Origin: Flavobacterium sp.
Lineage (GTDB): Bacteria > Bacteroidota > Bacteroidia > Flavobacteriales > Flavobacteriaceae
Assembly: GCA_030153045.1 (NCBI GenBank)
Contig: JASLID010000061.1
Span: 1 to 50,182, forward strand
Reading direction: 5' to 3'
DNA length: 50,182 bases
Of the stretch, positions 35,316 to 44,178 are shown piece after piece. Below the pieces are notes generated by a model that saw only the letters and a program-made list of their open reading frames with translations, did not search any database and was not told the DNA's origin. Within the stretch, counting starts at the first letter, position 1. Each line of letters starts with the position of its first letter. Both the position numbers and the translations under genes were made by a program.

Positions 35316-36674
35316 TTATTTTTTCATACTTATTTTCAAAAAGTAAAAAAATATAAAAATTTCATAGATAAACCCAACTAAACCATATAGAATAATAGAA
35401 TACAGACCGTTTTTAAAATAATAATAGCCAATCATTAATGAAGCATATCTAATAAAGACAATAATGATTTCTAAAAAAAAATACTCCTTTTGCTTATTTT
35501 TAATGACGTACAAAGAAGACACTGAAGAATTTAAAAAAATCATAAAAAACCAAGGCATTAAATATCTTGTATATTCCCCTGATATTTCCCACTTAATTCC
35601 AAAAACAATTCGAAACAAAAGGGGTGCAAATAAAAAGAGCAGCAAATGAGGCACAATACCAACTAAAAATAATTTCTTATATGTATTTTTAACATATTGG
35701 TATAAATCTTTCCCTTCTGAATGCATGCTAGCGATTTTCTGATAAAAAACTTGCTGCATCGATGAACTTAAAATTCCCATTGGCCCTAAAACAATCAGCG
35801 TGCTATATGAATAATACCCAACAATAGACATGTCATAAAGCATTGGAAGTAAAATTATTGGCAGTCCGTATGATAATTTATTTACAAAAGCTGTTGGCAT
35901 ATAAAACTTGGCAAAATCAATATGTTTTTTAAATACATATTTTATTTTATTTACACTAAAATCTTTTATAATTAAATTTCTTGTTAGCTTATAAGACTGA
36001 ATCAATGACAAAATCAACCCGAAAATATAGCCAAAAATTAAACCTCCAATAGACAAACTAAAAGCACTTATTTGAAACAAAGACATGCTTAAATTTTGAG
36101 TTACTCTGGTTGTAGCTAGAATTTTATATTCTTTATTATAATTATTTAAAAAATTAAATGTAGTGAACAATCCCATCAAAAAAATTGTCAATGGTAAAAA
36201 GTAAATATAATTATTTAATAAAGGATAGTCTATATTATGTACAATCCAACCTTTAAAAATTAAAATAAAAGCCAAGGAAAGCAAACAAAAAAATCCCATT
36301 AAAATAACGCTCAAAAAAAACAAAGCTTTACTTTCGCTTTTATTTTTTGAAAGCACTATCGCTTCATTATATTTTAATGCTGCCACTACAGAAAGTGTGT
36401 TTACTATTGTTGTAAAAAAAGCAAATGCACCTATGTTTTCTGGCGCATATAATCTTGCAATAAAAATATTTGCTATAATTGGAATGGCTTGTGCTAACGC
36501 ACTTCCTGAAACCATAGTTAACAGGTTTCTGGTAAATTCTTCTTTAAATAATTGAAGAAATTTTTCTTTCAATTTTATACAATTTAATAATACATTTATA
36601 ATTATCATTCGTAAGAATAATCGCCTGAATGATTTATAACACTCTATAGTCACTAATGAAAAACATTCTGTCAT
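35316..36674 (-). CDS. wzx: Wzx-like polysaccharide flippase
   Basis: 452 residues as drawn, with about twelve membrane helices. The family start FTRNLLTMVSGSALAQAIPIIANIFIARLYAPENIGAF lies from about residue 48, so the first 20-35 residues look non-native. Better starts are the ATG at residue 23 (MIIINVLL) or a TTG at about residue 35 (LKEKFLQLF). Wzx moves undecaprenyl-linked repeat units across the inner membrane. It is the only Wzx in the window, although two Wzy-like proteins and two Wza/Wzc pairs are present. A run of nine A on the plus strand (near 35473-35481) lies within the gene. Confidence 0.83.
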   Translation of the reverse strand: MTECFSLVTIECYKSFRRLFLRMIIINVLLNCIKLKEKFLQLFKEEFTRNLLTMVSGSALAQAIPIIANIFIARLYAPENIGAFAFFTTIVNTLSVVAALKYNEAIVLSKNKSESKALFFLSVILMGFFCLLSLAFILIFKGWIVHNIDYPLLNNYIYFLPLTIFLMGLFTTFNFLNNYNKEYKILATTRVTQNLSMSLFQISAFSLSIGGLIFGYIFGLILSLIQSYKLTRNLIIKDFSVNKIKYVFKKHIDFAKFYMPTAFVNKLSYGLPIILLPMLYDMSIVGYYSYSTLIVLGPMGILSSSMQQVFYQKIASMHSEGKDLYQYVKNTYKKLFLVGIVPHLLLFLFAPLLFRIVFGIKWEISGEYTRYLMPWFFMIFLNSSVSSLYVIKNKQKEYFFLEIIIVFIRYASLMIGYYYFKNGLYSIILYGLVGFIYEIFIFFYFLKISMKK

Positions 36675-36806
36675 CCATCAACAGAATAAGTGTCAATTCT
36701 TACAATTTAGTTATTTGGAGAAATTATTATAATTGTGTTATAGTATGAATCCTGAAAATAACCGTCGATGCGTACTTTTTAAAGGTATTTCAAAATCATA
36801 ATCAGT

Positions 36807-37817
36807 TTATTTTAACTGATATATTCTTTCAATAATATCAACCACTTTTAATCCTTCCAAAGCATTAGTAGTTATTGGAGCTCTTCCATTCAAAACATCA
36901 GCAATATTTTCAATTACATAATGATGGTTTGCAGCTGATCCTTTATAGGCTCCGTAATCGTTACCTGGATTCGTAGGCGCAAGCTCTGGCATTGTATAAT
37001 CTTTGACAGTACACACTTCTACTTTATCCATGTATTGACCTCCAATTTTTACGGCTCCATTTTCAGCAATAATAGTCATCGAACTTTCTAAGTTTTGATT
37101 CCAAACTGAAGTAGAATAATTCAAAGACCCCATTCCACCATTTACAAAATCAAAACTCACAAAACCACTATCTTCAAAATCGGTTAAATCTTTGTGATTA
37201 AAATCGGCAAATTTTCCTTGAATATTTTCAATATCTCCAAACAACCAATATAAAATATCTATAAAATGAGAGAATTGTGTAAACAAAGTTCCTCCATCTA
37301 AATCTTTTTTACCATGCCATGATTCGGGCTTATAGTATCTGTCATCTCTATTCCAATAGCAATTGAGTTGCACCATATATATTTCGCCCAATTTACCACT
37401 ATCAACCATGTCTTTTATCCATACAGATGGCGGTGAATAACGGTTTTGCATAACTGCAAAAATATGTTTGTGTCTGTGTAAGGCTTGATAAATTAATTTT
37501 TCGGAGTCTTGCTTGTTTAATGCCATTGGTTTTTCTACAACAACATGCTTTCCAGCATCAAGAACTTTGTATGCTTGTTCAAAATGGAAACCATTTGGAG
37601 TAGCTATGTTTATTACATCTATACCAATATTTGAAGATAATAAATCATCTATAGATTGAAAAAAAGGAACATTAAAAGATTCAATACCTAAACTTTTTTC
37701 ATCTTTTACATCAACAAGCGCCACTAATTCACACTCTTCATTTCTAACAATCATTTCGGCATGTCGCTTTCCTATGTGTCCACAACCTATAACTGCAAAT
37801 TTAATTTTTCCAGACAT
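36807..37817 (-). CDS. wbpB: WbpB/WlbA-like UDP-GlcNAc-uronate 3-dehydrogenase (Gfo/Idh/MocA)
   Basis: 336 residues. The N-terminal NAD domain has VIGCGHIGKRHAEMI (about 9-23), and EKP at 95-97 carries the conserved Lys. The C-terminal domain has LDGGTLFTQFSHFIDILYWLFGD with the catalytic His. WbpB oxidises C3 of UDP-GlcNAcA. NAD stays tightly bound and is recycled by reducing 2-oxoglutarate to 2-hydroxyglutarate. WbpE then aminates C3 and WbpD acetylates it. All three genes stand in a row here. A 132 bp gap separates it from wzx. Confidence 0.88.
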   Translation of the reverse strand: MSGKIKFAVIGCGHIGKRHAEMIVRNEECELVALVDVKDEKSLGIESFNVPFFQSIDDLLSSNIGIDVINIATPNGFHFEQAYKVLDAGKHVVVEKPMALNKQDSEKLIYQALHRHKHIFAVMQNRYSPPSVWIKDMVDSGKLGEIYMVQLNCYWNRDDRYYKPESWHGKKDLDGGTLFTQFSHFIDILYWLFGDIENIQGKFADFNHKDLTDFEDSGFVSFDFVNGGMGSLNYSTSVWNQNLESSMTIIAENGAVKIGGQYMDKVEVCTVKDYTMPELAPTNPGNDYGAYKGSAANHHYVIENIADVLNGRAPITTNALEGLKVVDIIERIYQLK

Positions 37818-37818
37818 A

Positions 37819-38394
37819 CTACTGAATTTTTGTAACTTGATTATTCTCTAATTTATATTTTTCATTGCTTTCGGGACAAACCGAAATTCCATCTGCATTA
37901 AACACTAATTTATGTCCGTATTCACTCATCCATCCCGTTTGTCTAGCAGGATTTCCAACGACTAAGGCATAGGCCGGAACTGTTTTAGTAACAACGGCAC
38001 CTGCTCCAATAAAAGCAAATTCGCCTATATCATGTCCACAAACAATCGTGGCATTCGCACCAATAGATGCACCTCTACCAACATGTGTTTTTAAGTATTC
38101 GCTTTTTCTGTTTACAGCACTTCTAGGATTAATTACATTGGTAAAAACCATAGAAGGGCCCAAGAAAACATCATCATCGCAGATTACTCCTTCATAAATG
38201 GAAACATTGTTCTGAACTTTTACATTCTTCCCCAAAATTACACCCGGCGAAACTACAACATTCTGACCTATATTACAATTTTCTCCCAATTGGCATTTAG
38301 GCATGATGTGTGAGAAATGCCAAATTTTAGTTCCTTTTGCTATCTCGCAGCCTTCATCTATAACCGCCGTTTCATGTGCAAAGTATTCTTTCAT
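37819..38394 (-). CDS. wbpD: WbpD/WlbB-like UDP-GlcNAc3NA N-acetyltransferase
   Basis: 191 residues, a left-handed beta-helix acyltransferase. TAVIDEGCEIAKGTKIWHFSHIM, NIGQNVVVSPGVILGKNVKVQNN, and SIYEGVICDDDVFLGPS with FTNVINPRS are hallmark segments of WbpD/WlbB. It acetylates the 3-amino group of UDP-GlcNAc3NA to give UDP-GlcNAc3NAcA. Spacing is 1 nt to wbpB and 6 nt to wbpE. This is among the firmest assignments here. Confidence 0.9.
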   Translation of the reverse strand: MKEYFAHETAVIDEGCEIAKGTKIWHFSHIMPKCQLGENCNIGQNVVVSPGVILGKNVKVQNNVSIYEGVICDDDVFLGPSMVFTNVINPRSAVNRKSEYLKTHVGRGASIGANATIVCGHDIGEFAFIGAGAVVTKTVPAYALVVGNPARQTGWMSEYGHKLVFNADGISVCPESNEKYKLENNQVTKIQ

Positions 38395-38400
38395 AATAAA

Positions 38401-39528
38401 TTAATTTTTAAAGAAATGTTGAATTTCAGATACTATATATTGACATACCTCTTCATCAAATTCTGTATGAATAGGCAAAGAAATTACTTCATCACACAAT
38501 TGCTCAGTCACAGGAAGTGAAAATCCTTCTGAAACATATTGCTCAAAAGCCTCTTGTTTGTATAATGGAAGCGGATAATAAATCATACTTGGGATATTTT
38601 TACCTTCCAAGTACTTTTGCAATGCATCTCTTTTTCCTTCTTTTACTTTTAAAGTATATTGATGAAAAACGTGAGTTGAATTTTTAGCTCTTTTTGGGAT
38701 TTCCAGTCCTTCAATATTGGTCAGATTTTCATCGTAATATTTTGCCATTCTATTTCTAGCTGCACTGTATTCGTCCAAATGTTTTAGCTTTATTTTTAAA
38801 ATTTCTGCCTGAACCGTATCTAATCTAGAATTACACCCTAAAACTTTATGGTAATATTTCTTTTCCTGACCGTGATTGGCTATCATTCTGATTTTTGCTG
38901 CCAGATCATCATCATTTGTCATTATTGCTCCTCCATCACCATAACATCCTAAGTTTTTAGAGGGAAAAAAAGAAGTACAGCCAATATGTCCAATTGTTCC
39001 TGATTTTTTTACTTCACCATTGGTAAAAGTATAATCAGAACCAATAGCTTGCGCATTATCTTCGATCACATACAACTTGTGCTTTTGAGCAAATGCCATT
39101 ATTTTTTCCATGTCAGCACTTTGTCCATAAAGGTGTACCGGTACAATAGCTTTTGTATTTGATGTTATGTATTTTTCTAACCCTTCAAGTTCGATTTCAA
39201 AAGTGTTCGGATCAACATCAACCATAACTGGCTTTAATCCTAACAAACCAATAACTTCGGCAGTTGCCACATAAGTAAATGCTGGGCAAATCACCTCATC
39301 ACCTAGCTTTAAATCCAACGCCATCATTGCAATTTGAAGCGCATCTGTTCCGTTTGCACAAGGAATAACATGTTTAACATTCAAATATTTTTCGAAATCC
39401 TGTTGAAATTCCTTTACAGCGGGACCATTGATAAAAGTAGTATTCTCAATACAATTAATAATTGCTGAGTCAATTTCGCTTTTTATTTTATGATATTGAC
39501 TTTTTAGGTCAACCATTTGAATTTTCAT
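38401..39528 (-). CDS. wbpE: WbpE/WlbC-like 3-keto-sugar aminotransferase (PLP)
   Basis: 375 residues of the DegT/DnrJ/EryC1/StrS family. The start IQMVDLKSQYHKIKSEID is typical of WbpE. CANGTDALQIAM (about 57-68), EDNAQAIGSDY and TSFFPSKNLGCYGDGGA, with PLP Lys at about 191, complete the active site. It aminates the C3 ketone made by WbpB, using glutamate and releasing 2-oxoglutarate. That 2-oxoglutarate is the WbpB oxidant, so the two enzymes share a cofactor loop. The next gene upstream, 12 nt away, encodes a 2-hydroxyglutarate oxidase homologue. Confidence 0.9.
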   Translation of the reverse strand: MKIQMVDLKSQYHKIKSEIDSAIINCIENTTFINGPAVKEFQQDFEKYLNVKHVIPCANGTDALQIAMMALDLKLGDEVICPAFTYVATAEVIGLLGLKPVMVDVDPNTFEIELEGLEKYITSNTKAIVPVHLYGQSADMEKIMAFAQKHKLYVIEDNAQAIGSDYTFTNGEVKKSGTIGHIGCTSFFPSKNLGCYGDGGAIMTNDDDLAAKIRMIANHGQEKKYYHKVLGCNSRLDTVQAEILKIKLKHLDEYSAARNRMAKYYDENLTNIEGLEIPKRAKNSTHVFHQYTLKVKEGKRDALQKYLEGKNIPSMIYYPLPLYKQEAFEQYVSEGFSLPVTEQLCDEVISLPIHTEFDEEVCQYIVSEIQHFFKN

Positions 39529-39540
39529 AATAATCTTAAT

Positions 39541-40728
39541 TTAATTGATAATCTCACTGATTTTTTTTCCAATAGCCAAACAAGAAGTCGCTGCTGGAGA
39601 TGGCGCATTTCTAACATGTATAATATTTCCTGTATTAACAATGTCGAAATCATCAATCAGAATCCCTTCTCTGTTACAAGCCTGAGCTCTCACTCCTGCC
39701 CCACCTGGCACCAAATCATGTTCTTGAATTTCAGGAATCAGTTTTTGCAGGGCTTTAGTAAACGCGGCCTTTGAAAGCGAACGATACATTTCTCCCATAC
39801 CTGTATTACCATATTTAGCCACAATTTTCCAAAAACCTGGCCAAGTAAAGGTTTCCATAGTTTCAGAAAAATTAAAATCAGTAAACTTATAACCTTCTCT
39901 TTTAAAAGCTAGAACCGCATTAGGACCTGCTTCAATATTTCCGTCAGTCATCCTCGTAAAATGAACTCCCAGAAACGGGAAGTTTGGATCGGGAACCGGA
40001 TAAATCAAATGTTTTACCAAATGTTTCTTTTCATCCTTCAACTTATAATATTCTCCACGAAAAGGTATAATTTTTAGATCGTTATCCGGATTGGTTAATT
40101 TGGACATTTTATCAGAATACAAACCTGCACAAGTCACTACTTTTTTAGTTTGAAATTCGTTATTTTGCGTTCTAACAACAGTACTCTCATTAGATTGTTT
40201 TATGTCAGCAACCTGTTGATGATGTAATATTTCTCCACCAATTTCTTGAAACAATCTTTTCAATGTTTGTGCTACTGCCGGATAATCTATAATCCCTGTT
40301 TGCGGTACTTTTATGGCTTTTACTCCTTCACAATGCGGTTCAATTTCTCGAAACTCATCTCTAGATAAATATTGAAGTCCCAACAAACCATTTTCAGTAC
40401 CTCTTTTATAAATATTCTCTAAAAGCGGAACTTCTTTTTCATTTGAAGCTACAATGATCTTTCCGCATAAATCATATTTAATATTGTGTTTCTCGGCAAA
40501 TTCAATAATAGAAGTATATCCTTCAATACAATTTTTTGCTTTTAAACTTCCGGGTTTGTAATAAATCCCACTATGAATCACCCCGCTATTATGCCCAGAT
40601 TGGTGTTGTGCAACATCTCCTTCTTTTTCAAGAACTAAAATTTTTGCGTTTGGATTCTTTAATTTGGATTGATAAGCGGTAGATAATCCTACTAAACCAG
40701 CTCCAATAACAATAACATCGTAAGTCAT
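39541..40728 (-). CDS. lhgO: L-2-hydroxyglutarate oxidase homologue (LhgO, FAD-dependent)
   Basis: 395 residues of the DAO/GlpD FAD oxidoreductase fold. The N-terminal dinucleotide motif is VIGAGLVGLSTAY (about 7-19). The segment HQSGHNSGVIHSGIYY and the C-terminal PGGAGVRAQA are hallmarks of LhgO. The family oxidises L-2-hydroxyglutarate to 2-oxoglutarate, passing electrons to the quinone pool. It lies within the wbpB/D/E run, whose first enzyme is known in relatives to form 2-hydroxyglutarate, so it may recycle that by-product. Stereochemical match between the two enzymes is not established here. Confidence 0.85.
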   Translation of the reverse strand: MTYDVIVIGAGLVGLSTAYQSKLKNPNAKILVLEKEGDVAQHQSGHNSGVIHSGIYYKPGSLKAKNCIEGYTSIIEFAEKHNIKYDLCGKIIVASNEKEVPLLENIYKRGTENGLLGLQYLSRDEFREIEPHCEGVKAIKVPQTGIIDYPAVAQTLKRLFQEIGGEILHHQQVADIKQSNESTVVRTQNNEFQTKKVVTCAGLYSDKMSKLTNPDNDLKIIPFRGEYYKLKDEKKHLVKHLIYPVPDPNFPFLGVHFTRMTDGNIEAGPNAVLAFKREGYKFTDFNFSETMETFTWPGFWKIVAKYGNTGMGEMYRSLSKAAFTKALQKLIPEIQEHDLVPGGAGVRAQACNREGILIDDFDIVNTGNIIHVRNAPSPAATSCLAIGKKISEIIN

Positions 40729-40785
40729 AATTTATATAAAGTCAAAAATCTATTTCCTAGGCAAGGAAATTAGAATTTGTTGTTC

Positions 40786-41658
40786 TTATTTGGTAATTTT
40801 CCTTAAATAATCAGCATAAGTGCTTTTACCTAAATGATCAGCGCACTTTTTAAACTGAGCAGCATCAATAAAATCCATTCTGTACGCTACTTCCTCGATA
40901 CAGGCAATTTTAAGACCTGTACGTTTTTCGACAGCTTTTACGAATTCTGTCGCTTCGGTTAATGATTCGTGAGTTCCAGTATCTAACCATGCGAAACCAC
41001 GACTCATCATTTGCATATTTAGCTTCAGATTTTTTAAATATTCCTGATTTACAGTTGTAATTTCCAATTCTCCTCGGTGGGAAGGCTTGACATTTTTAGC
41101 TATTTCAACTACTGAATTCGGGTAAAAATATAATCCTACAACTGCAAAACTTGATTTTGGTTCTGTTGGTTTTTCTTCAATGCTTAATACCTTGCCATTT
41201 TCGTCAAATTCAGCTACACCATAACGTTCCGGATCATCTACATAATAACCAAAAACGACTGCTTCTTCTTTTTCTTCAACAATACTAACTGCTCCGTCTA
41301 ATAGTTTTTTCAATCCAGCACCATAAAAAATATTATCTCCAAGTACCAAACAAACATCATCGCCTCCAATGAATTCTTCTCCTAAAATAAATGCTTGTGC
41401 CAAACCATCTGGAGAAGGTTGTTCCACATAGTCAATGGTTAATCCTATTTGACTTCCATCGCCAAAAAGACGTTTGAAATTAGGCAAATCCTGAGGAGTT
41501 GAAATGATCAAAATTTCTTTAATCCCAGCTAACATTAATACTGATAGTGGGTAATAAATCATGGGTTTATCGTAAATAGGCAACAACTGTTTAGACACAA
41601 CTTGTGTCAATGGATGCAAACGTGTTCCTGAACCCCCTGCTAATATTATTCCTTTCAT
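40786..41658 (-). CDS. rmlA: Glucose-1-phosphate thymidylyltransferase
   Basis: 290 residues, standard RmlA length. GGSGTRLHPLTQVVSKQLLPIYDKPMIYYPL is the nucleotidyltransferase signature; LVLGDNIFYG and the C-terminal WLDTGTHESL follow. It makes dTDP-glucose from glucose-1-phosphate and dTTP. It lies 81 bp after rmlB, across a repeat-rich spacer. No rmlC or rmlD is present, so the pathway does not go to dTDP-rhamnose within this window. Confidence 0.95.
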   Translation of the reverse strand: MKGIILAGGSGTRLHPLTQVVSKQLLPIYDKPMIYYPLSVLMLAGIKEILIISTPQDLPNFKRLFGDGSQIGLTIDYVEQPSPDGLAQAFILGEEFIGGDDVCLVLGDNIFYGAGLKKLLDGAVSIVEEKEEAVVFGYYVDDPERYGVAEFDENGKVLSIEEKPTEPKSSFAVVGLYFYPNSVVEIAKNVKPSHRGELEITTVNQEYLKNLKLNMQMMSRGFAWLDTGTHESLTEATEFVKAVEKRTGLKIACIEEVAYRMDFIDAAQFKKCADHLGKSTYADYLRKITK

Positions 41659-41742
41659 TTTTTAAAGCTTTAGACTTTAAGCCTTAAGCTTTACGCAAGA
41701 CTTTTAAAAAGCTTATTGCATATAGCTTATAGCTTATAGCTA
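41659..41742. repeat. Repeat-rich spacer between rmlB and rmlA
   Basis: Three tandem 7-mers, ATAGCTT, ATAGCTT and ATAGCTA, run from 41722 to 41742, and the last includes the rmlB stop codon. An inverted pair, TAAAGCTT (41663-41670) and AAGCTTTA (41686-41693), forms a possible hairpin just before the rmlA ATG. It may be an attenuator or a chromosomal repeat. Confidence 0.6.
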
Positions 41743-42786
41743 TTGATATTGTTTTTCGTAATACTTCGCGTATTCTCCCGAAGTAACATTATTCAACCAT
41801 TCAGTATTATTCAAATACCAGTCAATCGTAATTTCAAGCCCTTGTTCAAAAGTCACTGAGGGCTTCCAACCCAATTCTTGGTTAATTTTTGATGCGTCGA
41901 TAGCATAACGTAAATCATGTCCTGGACGGTCTTTTACATAAGTAATCAACTGCGATGAATCTCCTGCTGCACGACCTAATTTTTGATCCATGACACTACA
42001 AAGCAATTTTACTAAATCGATATTTTTCCATTCATTGAAACCGCCAATATTGTAAGTTTCGTGATTTCTCCCTTTGTGGAAAACCAAATCAATTGCAATA
42101 GCGTGATCTACAACATATAACCAATCGCGTGTATAATTTCCGTCACCATAAACAGGTAAAGGCTTGTTATTGATAATATTATTAATAAACAACGGAATTA
42201 ATTTTTCAGGAAAATGAAAAGGTCCGTAATTATTAGAACAATTTGTTAAAACATAAGGCAATCCGTAAGTTTCACCATAAGCTCTTACAAAATGATCTGA
42301 ACTTGCTTTGGATGCAGAATAAGGCGAATTAGGATCGTATGAAGTCGTTTCAGTAAACAACCCTTCAGTGCCAAGTGAACCATACACCTCATCGGTAGAA
42401 ATATGATAAAAACGTTTGCCTTCCATATTACCTTTCCACAAGTTTTTTGCGGCATTCAGCAAATTCATGGTACCAATTACGTTGGTCTTTACAAAAGATA
42501 ATGGATCTTCAATAGAGCGATCCACGTGTGATTCGGCAGCCAAATGCAAAACACCCTCAAAATTATATTTTGAAAAAATAGTGTCTACAAAAGTTTCATC
42601 GACAATATCTCCTTTTAAAAAAGTATAATTAGGTGCGTTTTCAATGTCTTTGATATTTTCTAAATTTCCAGCATAGGTTAAAGCATCCAAATTATAAATA
42701 TGATAATTGGGATAATTCTGAACGAATCTTCTAACTACATGTGAGCCAATAAATCCAGCGCCTCCGGTAATTAATATGCTTTTCAT
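41740..42786 (-). CDS. rmlB: dTDP-glucose 4,6-dehydratase
   Basis: 348 residues, extended SDR. Rossmann motif TGGAGFIGSHVV, LDALTYAGN, HLAAESHVDRSI, STDEVYG, and catalytic Y156 with K160 (YSASK). GPFHFPEKLIPLFI and GDGNYTRDWLYVVDHA are typical of RmlB. It forms dTDP-4-keto-6-deoxyglucose, the substrate of WecE. It lies 6 nt after the UDP-glucose dehydrogenase gene. Confidence 0.95.
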   Translation of the reverse strand: MKSILITGGAGFIGSHVVRRFVQNYPNYHIYNLDALTYAGNLENIKDIENAPNYTFLKGDIVDETFVDTIFSKYNFEGVLHLAAESHVDRSIEDPLSFVKTNVIGTMNLLNAAKNLWKGNMEGKRFYHISTDEVYGSLGTEGLFTETTSYDPNSPYSASKASSDHFVRAYGETYGLPYVLTNCSNNYGPFHFPEKLIPLFINNIINNKPLPVYGDGNYTRDWLYVVDHAIAIDLVFHKGRNHETYNIGGFNEWKNIDLVKLLCSVMDQKLGRAAGDSSQLITYVKDRPGHDLRYAIDASKINQELGWKPSVTFEQGLEITIDWYLNNTEWLNNVTSGEYAKYYEKQYQ

Positions 42787-42792
42787 ATCTGT

Positions 42793-44154
42793 TTAATTAG
42801 AACTTCCTACTGCAGTATAAACAAAGCCTATTGCTGCCATTTTCTTTTTATCTAAAAGATTTCTACCGTCAAAAACAAAAGCAGGTTTTAACATATTGTC
42901 GTATATTTTTTGCCAATCGTAAGTTGTAAATTCATCCCACTCCGTAAGAATAGCAATGGCATGAGCTCCTTTACAGGCTTCCATAGGGTTTTTATCGATT
43001 GAAATCTTATCGGCAGTAATGCCTAAATCTGATTTGATTTGATTTTCGGTAACTTTAGGATCATAAACCACTACGTTGGCTTCTTCAGCAATTAAATCTT
43101 GCGCAACAGTTATGGCAGCAGATTCTCTAGTATCGTTGGTGTCTTTTTTGAAAGCCCAACCCAACATAGCAATTTTTTTACCTGAAACAGTATTATATAA
43201 AGTTTGGACAATATTTTTTGAAAAACGATGCTTTTGGTGATCGTTCATGATAATAACTTGCTCCCAATAATCGGCCACTTCATGAAGTCCATAAGATTTA
43301 GCGATATAGACTAAATTTAAAATATCTTTTTGAAAACAAGAGCCTCCAAAACCAACAGAAGCTTTTAAAAATTTAGACCCTATTCGAGAATCCATACCAA
43401 TAGCTTGTGCAACTTCTGAGACATTAGCTCCTGTTTTTTCACACAATTCAGATATGGCATTAATGGAAGAAACCCTTTGGGCTAAAAAAGCATTCGCGGT
43501 TAGTTTAGACAATTCAGAAGACCAAACATTGGTGGTTAAAATTTTATCGGTTGGGACCCAATTGGCATATATATCAACTAAGGATTGAATCGCATTTTGG
43601 TCTTCTCCACCAATTAAAACTCTATCAGGATGATGCAAATCAGGAACTGCTGTTCCCTCTGCTAAAAATTCGGGATTAGATAATATTTGAAATTGAACAC
43701 CATTACCTGTATTATCTAAAATATTTTTGATGGCTTCAGCAGTACGAACTGGAAGCGTCGATTTTTCGACAACAATTTTATCATGTTTAGAAACTCTGGC
43801 AATTTGACGGGCACACAATTCGATATATTTTAAATCGGCCGCCATCCCTTTACCAGCACCATAAGTTTTGGTAGGGGTATTTACAGAAATGAATATCATT
43901 TGGGCTTCATCAATGGCTTTATCTACATCGGTTGAGAAAAATAAGTTTCTACCTCTTGCTTCTTTAACCACCTCATCTAATCCTGGTTCGTAAACTGGTA
44001 AATTTTCGAAATTAACATCATTCCAAGCGGCAATTCTGGCTTCGTTTAAATCGACAACAGTTACTTTTATGTCTGGGCATTTTTGAGCAATCACGGCCAT
44101 GGTAGGACCGCCTACATAACCTGCACCAATGCAACAAATACTATTTATTTTCAT
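42793..44154 (-). CDS. ugd: UDP-glucose 6-dehydrogenase (eukaryote-like group)
   Basis: 453 residues. CCIGAGYVGGPTMAVIA at the N-terminus, EKSTLPVRTAE, LSNPEFLAEGTA, HPDRVLIGG, and the catalytic Cys at about 273 in GFGGSCFQKD. The length and the GGPTMAVIA start match the group that includes animal UGDH. It oxidises UDP-glucose twice to UDP-glucuronate. The product could feed the SDR at 7948-8880 or be used directly by a glycosyltransferase. It lies 24 nt after the second sugar dehydrogenase. Confidence 0.93.
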   Translation of the reverse strand: MKINSICCIGAGYVGGPTMAVIAQKCPDIKVTVVDLNEARIAAWNDVNFENLPVYEPGLDEVVKEARGRNLFFSTDVDKAIDEAQMIFISVNTPTKTYGAGKGMAADLKYIELCARQIARVSKHDKIVVEKSTLPVRTAEAIKNILDNTGNGVQFQILSNPEFLAEGTAVPDLHHPDRVLIGGEDQNAIQSLVDIYANWVPTDKILTTNVWSSELSKLTANAFLAQRVSSINAISELCEKTGANVSEVAQAIGMDSRIGSKFLKASVGFGGSCFQKDILNLVYIAKSYGLHEVADYWEQVIIMNDHQKHRFSKNIVQTLYNTVSGKKIAMLGWAFKKDTNDTRESAAITVAQDLIAEEANVVVYDPKVTENQIKSDLGITADKISIDKNPMEACKGAHAIAILTEWDEFTTYDWQKIYDNMLKPAFVFDGRNLLDKKKMAAIGFVYTAVGSSN

Positions 44155-44178
44155 GTAACTAAAAATTAATTTGCAAAA

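Noticed and set aside
40786..42786. A dTDP-rhamnose pathway
   Set aside because: RmlC and RmlD are absent from the window; WecD/WecE-like genes give a better use of the RmlB product.
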